DNA of 64,000 nt, taken from the NCBI RefSeq assembly GCF_036323735.1, contig NC_086021.1:160614976-160678975 (forward strand). Direction: 5' to 3'. Made by a program: the position numbers and the translations under genes. This document shows, in pieces, positions 34,151-45,217 of this stretch. Source of the DNA: Rattus norvegicus (taxonomy: Eukaryota > Chordata > Mammalia > Rodentia > Muridae). How positions within the stretch are numbered: position 1 is the stretch's first letter; each line of letters opens with the position of its first letter. The notes beneath the pieces were generated by a model, which was given only the letters and a program-made list of their open reading frames with translations, was not told the DNA's origin and searched no databases.

Positions 34151-35989
34151 ATGTAAGATGAAGTATGAGAGGTTAAGACTGCAAAAACAAAGGGAGGCTG
34201 AAGAGGCTCAAGTGTACCATATGGCTAGAAGGCAGAGCTGAGGCATCCCGTATAAACCACCTGCTCAGGTCTGTGCTTGAATTCTGGGAACTGAGCCAGG
34301 GGTGGTGGCTTACATCTGATCTCCAAGAGTTCTTCACTGATCTGATCTACATTAGCGAGCTCCAAAACAACCAGGACTATACAGAGATAGCCTGTTTCCA
34401 AAACAAACAAACAAACCCATAGATCTCTGCAAAAGTGTCAGGGTAGGGCAGGAACAGGGCTTAGGCACTTTGGTCTTACTGTAAAAGGTGAGATTTCTCT
34501 GAACTCCCTTAGTCTGTGCACTAGTCACTTCCACTTATAAGCTTGTGTTGCAGGGCTCCCACTAGAATAGACCACTCAAACACAAATCTGTGAGCCAATT
34601 CTTCATTTCAGCCAGCTGGTGACTGACTATATCTGAGTACTGGAGACCCAAGTGCAGCCCTAAGCCTTCAAGAAAATCACTTCATGGCTGGAAAGTCTCC
34701 GTGGTTCCTTTCCTACAGCTGCAAGCGGATAGTTTCAAAACCCCCAAATAGTGAAGTGAGGCTGACCAGTACAAAGAGTCCACATCCTTGAATTACTTTT
34801 CTCTCTGGAGTTGTTTTTTCATAAATTCCTCCTTACTGTTACTGGCACTCTACTCAGCAAGACAAATTTCATCTGAGGTACCAAATAATTGACTATAGTC
34901 CAACTTGCTGCCCCTGCCACACTCGGGGTTCCTGAAAAAAAAAATGACATTATCCTCTTGAACTTCATTTTTTCTCACCTATAAAATGGAAATTTTTATA
35001 ATAAAAATTCTTGCATCATGGAGTATGGAAAAAAAATTTAACGAGATGATGTATGTAAAGGACCTACAGTTATAAGCGCTTAATACAGATTGGATATTGT
35101 TATCAATGTTATTATTTGAACTCTCATCCATTCATATTGACCTACCCTCTCGTCTCCTTTGGAGGCAGTAAATATTTTAGCCTGAATCGTCATAACTTTT
35201 AATAGCTAATGCCAGCTGCTTGAGTCTGAGGAAAATCATATAGGAACATAACAATCCAAGGCTAATTTAATTCTCTTCAACTTTACAATAAGTATCAGTA
35301 ATACATCCTGAAACAGTGATATCCAGTTATAAACATGGCCCAGGCTCCTTCCTGGACATCTTCATAGATTACCTCATTTACTCTATAAACAACCACACAG
35401 TAGTTATCAGTTTTCCCTTTGTGGAGTAAGGAAATATTCCAAGGTCACATGACTGGGAATGGTGGAAACAGGGTTCATATTCAAGTCTAGCTCCCACTTT
35501 CCTCCTTGGGGCTCATACACATATCCGGAACGTATCCCGGATACTGCCTACAGCACCGCGGCCGGGTATTTCTGTATGCCTTGTGGGAATTATACGTAAC
35601 TGTACTCCTTTAAGATCAATATCTTCTTCCACTCTAATTCCCTGTCACCCTGTATTGGTGAATCATGGGAGGCAGCCAAGACAGAGCTAAGTGCACATTT
35701 AATTTAGGTTCAAAGAGATCCATGCATTAGGGGTCGTTGTCAGTTCCCATCTATGGTTAAGTCATTATTATCCATCTTCTGTAAGATGGCTTCTAAAAAC
35801 ACAACTATTACCCACTGAGATGATTCAACCACTGTGGGAATGAGGGTTCCGGGGTCAAAACTGTGTTAGTGATCAGCATCAGGAGTGTGCACACGGGGCA
35901 GGAAACATGGACTACTTCTCATTCTCAGACATAATAACTTCCAAAGAAGATTTGGCTCTCACAGAGACCAGTTAAAGCAGAAATCTAGG
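34151..35989. other. Intergenic, repeats only
   Basis: A B1 at 34290-34412 (plus) and a MIR-like segment at 35335-35490 (plus; CAAGGTCACATGACTGGGAA). Nothing coding is supported. Confidence 0.6.
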
Positions 35990-36430
35990 GCTCAGCGGCA
36001 AGCGTAAGGGCCTGGATTCAAGCCCTCAGAACCCATGTAAAAACTGGACACAGGATGTAAATGTCTGTCACTCCAGTGTCCTTCTCAGAAGTGGAGGGTG
36101 AAGACAGGCGAATACCCGGAAGCTGTCAGATCAGCTAGCCAGGGAACCAACAATGATGGCGTCTCAACAAAGGTGGAAGATGACGACTTTACCTCCCAGA
36201 CACTTGTAATGGCAGGAACGTACTCTTATTCACATGCAGAAATATGCATATAAGGACTGGAGAGGTGGCTCAGTGGTTAAGATCACTGTCTGCTCTTCCA
36301 GGGGTCCTGAGTTCAATTCCCAGCAACTACACAGTGGCTCAACACCATCTGTAATGGGATCCGATGCCCTCTTCTGGTGTGTCTGAAGACAGCTACAGTG
36401 TACTTATATATAATAGATAAATCTTAAAAA
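35990..36430 (+). mobile_element. RSINE1/B4-like SINE followed by B2
   Basis: 35990-36250 is a diverged B4/RSINE1. 36253-36430 is a good B2 (GGACTGGAGAGGTGGCTCAG, CCCTCTTCTGGTGTGTCTGA). Confidence 0.85.
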
Positions 36431-36526
36431 AAGAGCTATGCATATGAATGTACATATATACACAGAGCAGAAATCTGGCAGTGCAGCATATCCAGTTATC
36501 AATGTAGCATAATAAGTTTTCTTCCT

Positions 36527-36641
36527 TTCTTTTTTTTTTTTTTTTTTTTTTTTTGGTTCTTTTTTTCGGAGCTGGGGACCGAACCCAAGGCCTTGCGCTT
36601 CCTAGGTAAGCGCTCTACCACTGAGCTAAATCCCCAGCCCC
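36527..36641 (-). mobile_element. ID SINE
   Basis: Reverse ID with a T-tract of about 23. The flanks GTTTTCTTCCTTTCT on both sides form a 15-bp target-site duplication. Confidence 0.95.
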
Positions 36642-36924
36642 GTTTTCTTCCTTTCTAATTAAAACAAGAACAGCATCACCCAAAACGCACAGGCTTGTGC
36701 TTGTTGAGCACCACATGTAGCAGCACTGTAAGGAGCCAGCAAGAGTGTTTGTCGTATGAAATCACTGTAGTAGGGTCACATCTCATGCGGAGTGTTTGCC
36801 CTGGCAATATCAGAAGACTGTAGAAGAGCCGTCCTGCAGAGCATAACGAACCAGTAATTCATTAAGAGAAGTCAAAGTGATGAGTACATTACTGCTCATT
36901 TAATAATCTAATTAATTAAAAGGA

Positions 36925-37268
36925 AGGCCTGGAGTGCTGGAGCAGGCCTTTAACTCCAGCATCTACGGGATAGAGGCAAGTAAACTTGTGAGCTTGAAGC
37001 CAGTTTAAACTATACAGAGAGTACCAGGGCAGCCATGGCTACATAGAGAGACCCATCTCATAGAGAGAGACAGACAGAGAGACAGACAGAGACAGAGAGA
37101 CAGAGAAAGGGTTTAGCTAGAGCCTGAAAGCACAGGCCTTTGATCCCATAACCCAGGAGGCAGAGGGAGATGGATCTCTGTTAGTTTGGGGCCAACCTGG
37201 TCTACATAGTGAATTCTGGTCATCAAGGACTATATAGTGAGGCTGTCTCAAAAAAAAAAAAAAAAAAA
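36925..37268 (+). mobile_element. Two B1 SINEs in tandem
   Basis: 36925-37110 ends in a GACAGA-rich tail; 37115-37268 ends in A20. Confidence 0.8.
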
Positions 37269-38600
37269 GGTGTCTGTGTGGTTGAATCATAAAAGCCCTA
37301 AGAGAGATTTAAGCTTTTTTATTTCTTGACCTGAAATGCGGGCATGGATAAAGAAAATAGATAGCTCAGAATGAATATACCACTACAATGGGGACATCAA
37401 AATAAGCTGCTTCTGTGCTGTCCGCCCAAAGAATGTTTAGAATTAGTCACTAGACAGCAGGACTTAAGTGTTCCAATAGGAAAGGAGCTTAGTGATTTCC
37501 CCAAATTTACAATAATCCTAGGAATTTACATGTCATTAAACTTTACCACACAAAGAAAGCTGTTAAATTATCCATACATAAAAAAGTTTGCCTTGTAGGA
37601 CAGAATTATTTCCTTAGGCTTTTTATAGAAAACAAGATAACAAAAGCGTTGTCATGATTAATCAGCAAAAATGTGGAGAAAATTAATATTGAGCCATATC
37701 ATCCAGTCAATTTATAAAAATGTGTTAAATTTCCAATGTTGTGGCAAGATACTTGAGACAATCAATTTAAAAGAAGAAAGATTTTGCTTTGGTTCACAGT
37801 TTCAGAATGCAGCTTCTGATACTAGGAACTAGGGGCTTCCCAAGCCATGGCCATAGGGATATTCTAAAGACTAGAGTCTGGGGCCTCCTGCATGTGGGTT
37901 GTGGGTGACAAGTTGTTTTTAAATGAACCAGTACCTCTTCCATTGGCTTCTTTATGAGAGGAAGGCAGGAAGAGTTCACAAATCCACTGCAGAAATCTTC
38001 CAGAGGACTGGCAGAAACTGGAATCGTGTGGCCTCAGGTCCAGGCTACAGGAACACCTGCAGCCACCAGAAATAACAAGAGACAGGGGACAAATTCTCCC
38101 TGTGAACCCCTGGAGGGATTCAGCCTGGCCAACACTTTGATCTTCAGTTAGGAAAACTGACTTTTACTCAGTGAAAGAGCAGAACCGAGGGCTAGGAAAG
38201 GCAGACCAGACAGAGAGGAGAGCAGGGTGGACGTGTCATCTCTGAGTGGAACTTGAGATACGCTGAGGGCAGGATGGCCAAAGGCCACTTCGTCCCAGAT
38301 GCTAGCAGAAGGAAAGGGCAGGAGCCCTGCTTTCCTGGCACCCCCACCTCCTCTGCCTCCACCGTGTTCTGATGGGAGCCGCAGGAGCATGGCAAGAGCT
38401 CTGCTTGGACAGGAGTTAGGTCTGAGGCTTAGTGTCACCTGTTAATTCCTTCAGCCATAAAGTGGGGCTGTAAAACCATTCTTGCAGAGATGCTGATTGG
38501 ATTCCTTTCAATACTATTGTTACACATCCCACTGCTGTACATGTACTAGAAGTTAGAGCGGACGATTGTAGATGGCAATGAGTAGCTTGTATGATGCTAT
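37269..38600. other. Intergenic, nothing firm
   Basis: 37770-37980 looks like an old repeat (TTTGGTTCACAGTTTCAGAA). No gene seen. Confidence 0.5.
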
Positions 38601-38810
38601 GTAATCCTTATCAGGTGTCAGGCACTGGTGTGAATGCTTTGAGTCTATTAGTACCTTTATTCCTCACAGCAGCCCTGGGGGACAGGCAGTATTAGCCTTG
38701 TTCTACAGATGAGTAAACTGAGGGACGGGGTGTTTAATGACGTGCCTAAGAGCACACAAGTAGTAAATGGCAGAGCTGGGACTTGAAGGCAGGCAGTAAG
38801 GCTGTCCCTT
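38600..38810 (+). mobile_element. MIR SINE
   Basis: CTACAGATGAGTAAACTGAG and AGTAAATGGCAGAGCTGGGA, the MIR core. Confidence 0.88.
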
Positions 38811-38849
38811 CAAACCCTGTAATCATCCTGACTTCAAAGTTGTAGCTGT

Positions 38850-39063
38850 CAGGGCCAATGGATGGCTCAGTGGATAGAAGCTGTCGCCACAAAGCCTGAC
38901 AACTTGAGTTCCATCCCTGGAGCCCACATCATGAAAGAAGAGAATAGACTCTCGCAAGTTGTCCTCTGACCCCAACATGAGAGTTGTGACAGGTGGCGCA
39001 TTCTGTCCCCAATAAGATAAATAAATATAAAAGAAAACATAGTTGTCATTAGTGTGTGTGTGT

Positions 39064-39109
<46 letters not shown>
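38850..39109 (+). mobile_element. B4-like SINE and (TG)n
   Basis: GGCCAATGGATGGCTCAGTG to ATAAGATAAATAAATATAAA, then (TG)n at 39051-39109. Confidence 0.7.
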
Positions 39110-39111
<2 letters not shown>

Positions 39112-39171
39112 ATGCTTATATGTGTGAAAGTCAGAAGTGAACATCTGGTGTCTTCTTCAATTTCTCTCTAC

Positions 39172-39184
<13 letters not shown>

Positions 39185-39202
<18 letters not shown>

Positions 39203-39408
39203 GAGGCTGGGTCTCTCACTGAACCTTATGCTTGCTGGTTCAGCTAGACTTGCTGGCCAGCAAGCCTCAAGAGATCCTCTTTCTCTGCCTCATCAGGATA
39301 CAGGTGTGTGCCAGTACACCTAGCTTTTTATGCGGGTGCTGGGATTGAACTTAAGTCCTCATGCTTGCATGGAAAATACTGTATTGACTGACCCATCTCC
39401 TCGGCCCC
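39185..39408 (-). mobile_element. RSINE1/B4-like SINE
   Basis: T22 run, TGAGGCTGGGTCTCTCACTG and CTGACCCATCTCCTCGGCCC. Confidence 0.65.
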
Positions 39409-39429
39409 CATTATTGTTAATAATAACAA

Positions 39430-39680
39430 AGACACCCTGAGTTCTTCCTATGTGCCAGGGATGTGCCAGTATGCTGCTTTTGCTCAAGAGCCCTATGAGG
39501 TCGTTTCTTTTATTGCCTTCACTTTACAGGGGAGCAAACAGAAACATAGGAAAATTGTATTACTTGGGCTGGAGATGTGTCTGGCTTGGTTGTTAAGAGC
39601 ACTTGAAGCTCTTGCAGAGGACCTGAGTTTTATCCCCAGCTCTACCATCTATAATTCCAGTTCCAGGGGATCTGATACCC
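39430..39680 (+). mobile_element. MIR remnant and B2-like fragment
   Basis: MIR-like 39430-39555 (CCTATGTGCCAGGGATGTGC); B2-like 39560-39680 (GGGCTGGAGATGTGTCTGGC), broken at CCCTCAAAGG. Confidence 0.6.
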
Positions 39681-40077
39681 TCAAAGGGAGACCCATTGGG
39701 TAAAGCCCAGGTAACTCCCAGCCCGAGGGGAGATGGTTTACAACATCCAAGAGTGACTGTGCATAAGATGGTTGTTGCTATTATCTGAAATTTGGGGTAG
39801 TTTATACATACAAATACATGCTTGGTCAGGTGTCATGTATAGCTCAAGACCAGAACCAACATGGTCATTTATCATTAGTCTAGCATTAGCCCTGCCTTGA
39901 TGCCTCAAGTCAATATGGGTTTCATGTATTGAATGACTCTTCTTCCTGCACCTGAGTTGTTAACATCTGGCCACATTGTCACCCTGGATACCCAGACTGG
40001 GGTGGTTCTGCATACCTGCTTTTGCTGCTTTAGTGGACAAAGGCCCTGCCTTTTCCTTTCTAAGATCATGATCTATG

Positions 40078-40201
40078 TGCTCCCCCTGGTGCTCACTGGC
40101 TGATCTGGATGGAGTCAATTCCCAGCCTTTCGCAACTGGTGCTCCCCCTGGTGCTCACTGGCTGATCTGGATAGAATCAATTCCTAGCCTTCTACAACCA
40201 G
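40078..40201. repeat. 62-bp tandem duplication
   Basis: TGCTCCCCCTGGTGCTCACT begins at 40078 and again at 40140; the copies differ at a few bases. A third partial start follows (GTGCTCAGGG). Confidence 0.92.
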
Positions 40202-40762
40202 TGCTCAGGGTGTTGCTTCTAGCACTGGGGCTCAGTCTGTCTGTTCTGACCTTGCATCAGAACCAAATACCAATTTTAGGTCTCAGAGCAGGAAAATACC
40301 TCTCAGAGGAGCAGCTGCAGAGTCTACCTCGAAGATAAATGTGGAAGTGGGGATGGCAGATTTTTTCGTCTTGGGTTAGCTATAGGAAGCTGGACCAGGT
40401 ATGGGGTAGTAGCAGTGTCACTAGACAAGGGGGACCACAGTCTTTTCTCCTTTGCGTAGCCAAGCAGGCATGTCGTTTTATGATGGTTATTAATAAGCGT
40501 GTCCATTTGTCATTCTCATGGTTTCAAAGATTAGTATGCATCCCACAGCAAGAATAAATTGCCAGTTATTAGTGGTATGAAATACAGGTTGGAGTGCTGT
40601 ATGAAATGCTATATATGAATGAGTCTACTTCATTTGAACAATAATAGTGAGAAGTGCTGTTATCATCCTCTTGTTATGTATGGGAAGATAAGGTGAATGA
40701 AGCTCAAAGAGCCTGGGGCTACTTACCTTAAGAGCAAAATGTAAAAAAAAAAAAAAAAATGA

Positions 40763-40980
40763 GGGGATGGCAGAGATGCTCTGTCCATAAAGTACTTGCC
40801 ACACAATCATGAACCTGAGTTCTGATCTCAAGCATCAGTGTGAAAAACAGGAGGGCTAGAGAGATGTCTTGGGGTTAAGAGTATGGTTTGCCATTCCAGA
40901 AGACTCAAGGCTTGGTTCCCAACCCACAGGTCAAGCACCTCACAACTGCCTGCAACTCCAGCTTTAGGAGAATTGTGTAA
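40763..40980 (+). mobile_element. B4 and B2 remnants
   Basis: GGGGATGGCAGAGATGCTCT and GGGCTAGAGAGATGTCTTGG; both diverged. Confidence 0.55.
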
Positions 40981-40999
40981 CAGTTTTCTCCAAGATTAA

Positions 41000-41570
41000 A
41001 ACATCCCATCCTACAGGAAGCTCCTTAAACAGAAAGGTAAACAATTCAAAATAGCTTCAGGAAGTTCCTGAAACTGGCCAGATTTAATGGTCTCCTCCCC
41101 GTAAGAGTAAGCAATAAAAGTTGAATTGAGGGAGTTGAGATTCCCTCTGAGACAAAAAGAAGCTGAGCTGCCAAGAAGACTTTTGAGACCAGACCAGCTG
41201 CCTGGAAAAAACCAGAAACCATCTGAACTGCCTGGAAGAGATAGGGCCACCTGAAGCACCTAGAAAGGACACTCCAATCTGCTGAGCTGTCTGCAGGCTG
41301 TGCAGTGTGCTCCAGGCTCCCAGATTTGTGGGTTGTCACCTATACTGAGTTGGGTTTTGATGACACAGTTGTCTTTGAGTCATTTATATTTCCATAAGTA
41401 TCCCCTCATCCATGTTCCTCTAAGCAACCCCAATAAAAGCCATTAGTTTACCAAATTGGACCCTGGTGGCATCAGTACTTTGGTCTATTGTGAGTTCCCT
41501 ATCTAGGGTGAGTAGATATTTGTGTTGTGTCTCCCCAGGAAACGTTTTGTCACACAACAGAGATCCAAAT
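41000..41570 (+). mobile_element. LTR-like element
   Basis: An AATAAAAGC signal (41432) followed by TTTGGTCTATTGTGAGTTCC and a TGTCTCCCC end recall the R/U5 part of an LTR. No internal viral genes adjoin, so it would be a solo LTR or a nonautonomous piece. Family not identified. Confidence 0.4.
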
Positions 41571-41944
41571 CCCTCGGTGGTCACCTGAACACCACTTCCA
41601 TATTTCTGTGGCTAATAGAAACAAACACAGGAACACACTGTTGTTGTTGTTGTTGTTTTTATTTTAAGCTAGACAATGTGGTAGACACCTGTAATCCCCG
41701 GGAAGGGAGCAGAGACAGGAGGATCCATGAAGTTCACTTGCCAATCAGCTGGAAGCTCCAAGCTCACTGAGAGATACTGTCTCAAAAACTAAGGTGAAAA
41801 GCTATTGGGGAGATGCCCTATGATCTCTGGCCTCCACCCGAATGTGCACGCTTGTGCATAGGTATCACACATATACATACACACAAACACACAAGAAATG
41901 GTAGTGTTGGAATTAAATTTAAAAATAAGCTTAACAACTATGGT

Positions 41945-42310
41945 GTTTGAGTAGGAACAAACACCTATAGACTCATGTGTTTGAATGCCTGGCCCATGGG
42001 GAGTGGAACTATTAGGAGGTGTCGCCTTGTTGGAGAAAGTGTGTCACAGTGGGGGCAGGTTTTGAGGTCTTATGTGCTCAAGCTATGCCCAGTATGGCTC
42101 AGAGTCTCTTCCCTGCTATCTACAGATCAAGATGTAGAACTTTCCGCTCTTTCTCCAGCTCCTTGTCTTTCTGCACACTGCTATGTTTCCTGCCATGTCG
42201 ATGATGGATTAAATTTCTGAAACTGTAAACCAGCTCCAATGAAATGTTTTGCTGTATAAGAGTTGCCATGGTCATGGTGTCTCTTCACAGCAATAAAACC
42301 CTAAGACAAC
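41945..42310 (+). mobile_element. URR1-like rodent repeat
   Basis: Same family as 7825-8215: TTGAATGCCTGGCCCATGGG, TGGTGTCTCTTCACAGCAAT. Confidence 0.5.
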
Positions 42311-42639
42311 AACCATCTCTGTAGTTGGGGTCAAGCATGTGAAAATATTTGTTTTCCTTTTGTGATGCTAAGGATCAAATCCAGCCACACAAAATCGAGA
42401 CATGTGCTAGGCCACTGAGTCACATCTCCTCAGTCCTTACTGTGGAGCTCAGAGTTAGCCTAGATCTCATACAATCCCCCTGCCCCAGTCTCTACAAGTG
42501 TTGGGATCACAGCCACTACTGGCTATACTGGTAAAACTTTCAATTGGTGACATTGAGTTCTGGCTAGATTCAAAACACCAAGCGTCACATGTGATGTGCT
42601 TGCAGGGTGAAGAGAGACTCCCATCTTGAGCTAAGGTTT

Positions 42640-42960
42640 CTTTCTTTTGAAAAAAAAATTTTATTGGTTGTGTGAAATTTTCATATATTCATTCAATATA
42701 TTTTAATTATTTTCAGCCCCACTCTTCCTCCCAACTACTCCAAAAACCCACCCCTCCCATTCCAACTTCATGTATTTAATTTTAATTTTATTTTATTACT
42801 GACAGAATCCTATTTATACTGCCCATATACTCATGGGCATGGGCCATCCGCCGGCACTGGGTTGACTTACTAGAGGCCACAGACTTAAAGAAAACAGATT
42901 CTCTGTCTCCTCACAGCCTCAGTTAGGGGTGGGGCTGCTGAGCATCTTCTCTATAGCTTC
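42640..42960 (-). mobile_element. Old L1 3' fragment
   Basis: ATTTTCAGCCCCACTCTTCC and CTACTCCAAAAACCCACCCC are typical of antisense L1 3' UTR. Confidence 0.45.
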
Positions 42961-43674
42961 TCATAAACAACAGTGTTCCCCTTCTTCTGGATCTCCTCTT
43001 TGATTTATGCCTCCTAGGCAGTCTTACGCATTGGAAAACCTTAGAATACTCAAGTTAGGGCTGTGTTGGCAAGACTAGCAACAATAGTGTTAGTGAGAAT
43101 AGGTAAGAAACAGGTCACATCTTTTTTACCGTCTGTTATAGGGTCTGTTTAAATCCAACATAACTCAAAGAGCAGGTCGATGCAGATGACAAAAATTTGT
43201 TGTAATCAGGCCACTACCGATCAATCAATGCTGTGGAAGAGATGAACTACAGCCGTGAGGAGAAATTGCACAGCATATGTAAAGGATGAGACCAGAAATC
43301 AGGGGGAAGCAGGGTAGGCTGTAGCACGGTCCAATCATATCTTGACATAAGGGGTTGGAGCAAGAGGGTTTTCATCAAGCAGGATAGGAGGAGGTTCCTA
43401 GGCCTGGGAACATGAACTCAGTTTGACCCTGCCAGCAACATGGAGAGTTGTTCTTGACATGTCTGGACTCAGACAACTCTTCACTTACAAGTTGTCCCTG
43501 AGATGTCTGGACTTAGACAGTCGTTTCCTTATAATAGAAGCTGTTCAGCTATTGGAAAGCCCTCAGTTCCCCTAGGGCCTAGGACCTTGAGTTTAGTTTC
43601 TCCCTATGATTAAATGGAGTCTGAAAACAAAGTGGTCATACTTGGAATGAGTTTCTTTTGCTTGTTCCCAACAC

Positions 43675-43677
43675 TAC

Positions 43678-43709
<32 letters not shown>

Positions 43710-44005
43710 CTTCTTCTTCTTCTTCTTCTTCTTCTTCTTCTTCTTCTTCTTCTTCTTCTTCTCCTCCTCCTCCTCCTCCTCCTCCTCCTCCTCCTCCTTC
43801 TCTTCTTCTTCTTCTTCTTCTTCTTCTTCTTCTTCTTCTTCTTCTTCTTCTTCTTCTTCTTCTCCTCCTCCTCCTCCTCCTCCTCCTCCTTCCTCCTCCT
43901 CCTCCTCCTCCTCCTCCTCTTCTTCTTCTTCTTCTTCTTCTTCTTCTTCTTCTTCTTCTTCTTCTTCTTCTTCTTCTTCTTCTTCTTCTTCTACTTCTTC
44001 TTTTT
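43675..44005. repeat. Large TTC/TCC polypyrimidine tract
   Basis: Blocks: TTC (43680-43760), TCC (43761-43799), TTC (43800-43861), TCC (43862-43918, one slip near 43890), TTC (43919-44001). The minus strand is pure GAA/GGA. The very long Leu/Ser/Glu ORFs across it are artefacts of the repeat. Confidence 0.97.
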
Positions 44006-44834
44006 GAAGCACAGAATTTAATATAAAGAATTATTAACTAAGTATAAAGTCAACTGAATAGACGAGAGGTTATAAAAAGAACTCCAAGCTAACAATTACA
44101 GGAAGAATCTGCCACCCCCAGTGCTGGGGAGCAATGAAGCTGAGGGATTAAAATTTAAACCACACAGACGGGAGCCTGAAGAGCTGGCCTGCAGATATCT
44201 GAAGGGGGCAGGGGGAGCGTCTGAGCTTAGAAGGGGCCTCCAGACTGGGTCTTAGACTCAGAGCTGGTGCCACCTACTGAAGTGAAGCAGCTCTGGTGGG
44301 TGACATCGAGGGTTGCAAGAGATCTCTAAGATACTGCAGGGGACAAAGGAACCAGTCTCTCCTTTCACCCCTTGCTCTGGAGTCTAACCCTACACTGCTT
44401 ATTGGCAAAGGTCAACACAGCCTAAAAGAAATTGAACTACCTGTGGGAGTGTGGTTGGCAGTGTCCAGATAGCAATCCCAGGGAAGGGTTGTGGTTGGCT
44501 TTGTTGAGTCACATGCCCATGAATTAAGCCAATCATGAATCACAATGTTAGAGCCAACATGAATTATATGTTTGACATGCTTGTCTCTGTGATCTGTGGT
44601 GCAACAGGACTTTTCATTATCAGATAAAGGGGGACAAGAGGGCCTAACAGGAACACAGAGAATAGTCAGGAAGTCACTATAGATGTTCTGATTTTTCAGC
44701 AAGGTAACAGTAGGTAACCAACCATCTTTGCACATTATAATCTTTCTTTAACAATTGCCCTGTGAAAAATTACTAGAGCTAGAATTATCACCCTCGGTGA
44801 AAGCTATATAAACCCTTATAAAACATATAATTTA

Positions 44835-44879
<45 letters not shown>

Positions 44880-44963
44880 CCCTCTGGCAAATGACAGAGA
44901 TAGTTAAGAAGTGACAGATTCAAGGACACATAGCAGACACAATTTATACTAGCAGTAGGAGAA
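44006..44963. other. Downstream of the C20orf202-like gene
   Basis: A (CA)n run at 44838-44876; otherwise no feature supported. Confidence 0.55.
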
Positions 44964-44969
44964 TTTAAT
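44964..44969 (-). terminator. Candidate ATTAAA poly(A) signal for the C20orf202-like gene
   Basis: ATTAAA on the minus strand starts about 18 nt after the stop, giving a very short 3' UTR if used. A longer 3' UTR cannot be excluded. Confidence 0.25.
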
Positions 44970-44986
44970 GAGCATCCTCTGGCTGG

Positions 44987-45217
44987 TTAAGGAAGGGAGC
45001 TTCGCCTGTTCTTTTCCTCTTGGAGCAGCTGCGGCAGTTGCCTTGGCACAGGCTGGCAGGCCCTGCCCTCTGATCCCAGCCTCACTCGGAAAGGAGATGT
45101 GCTTCTGCTGGGCCTTGTGTCCACCCAGTGGGTGCTTTCAGCTCGAAGCTCCTCCAGGAGGCTGTGCAGATGCCTCAGTGTGAACAGTAGCTGCTGGTCT
45201 TGGATCTGCATCTCAGC
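44987..45217 (-). CDS. C20orf202-like, last coding exon
   Basis: 231 nt, 76 codons plus TGA. Acceptor with the pyrimidine tract TCCTCTCTCCTAG. It carries most of the protein and all of the helix-forming segment. Confidence 0.87.
   Translation of the reverse strand, partial: AEMQIQDQQLLFTLRHLHSLLEELRAESTHWVDTRPSRSTSPFRVRLGSEGRACQPVPRQLPQLLQEEKNRRSSLP

Noticed and set aside
43614..44026. Three long overlapping ORFs of poly-Leu/Phe, poly-Ser/Pro and poly-Glu/Lys
   Set aside because: They are the three frames of the TTC/TCC repeat and have no other content.
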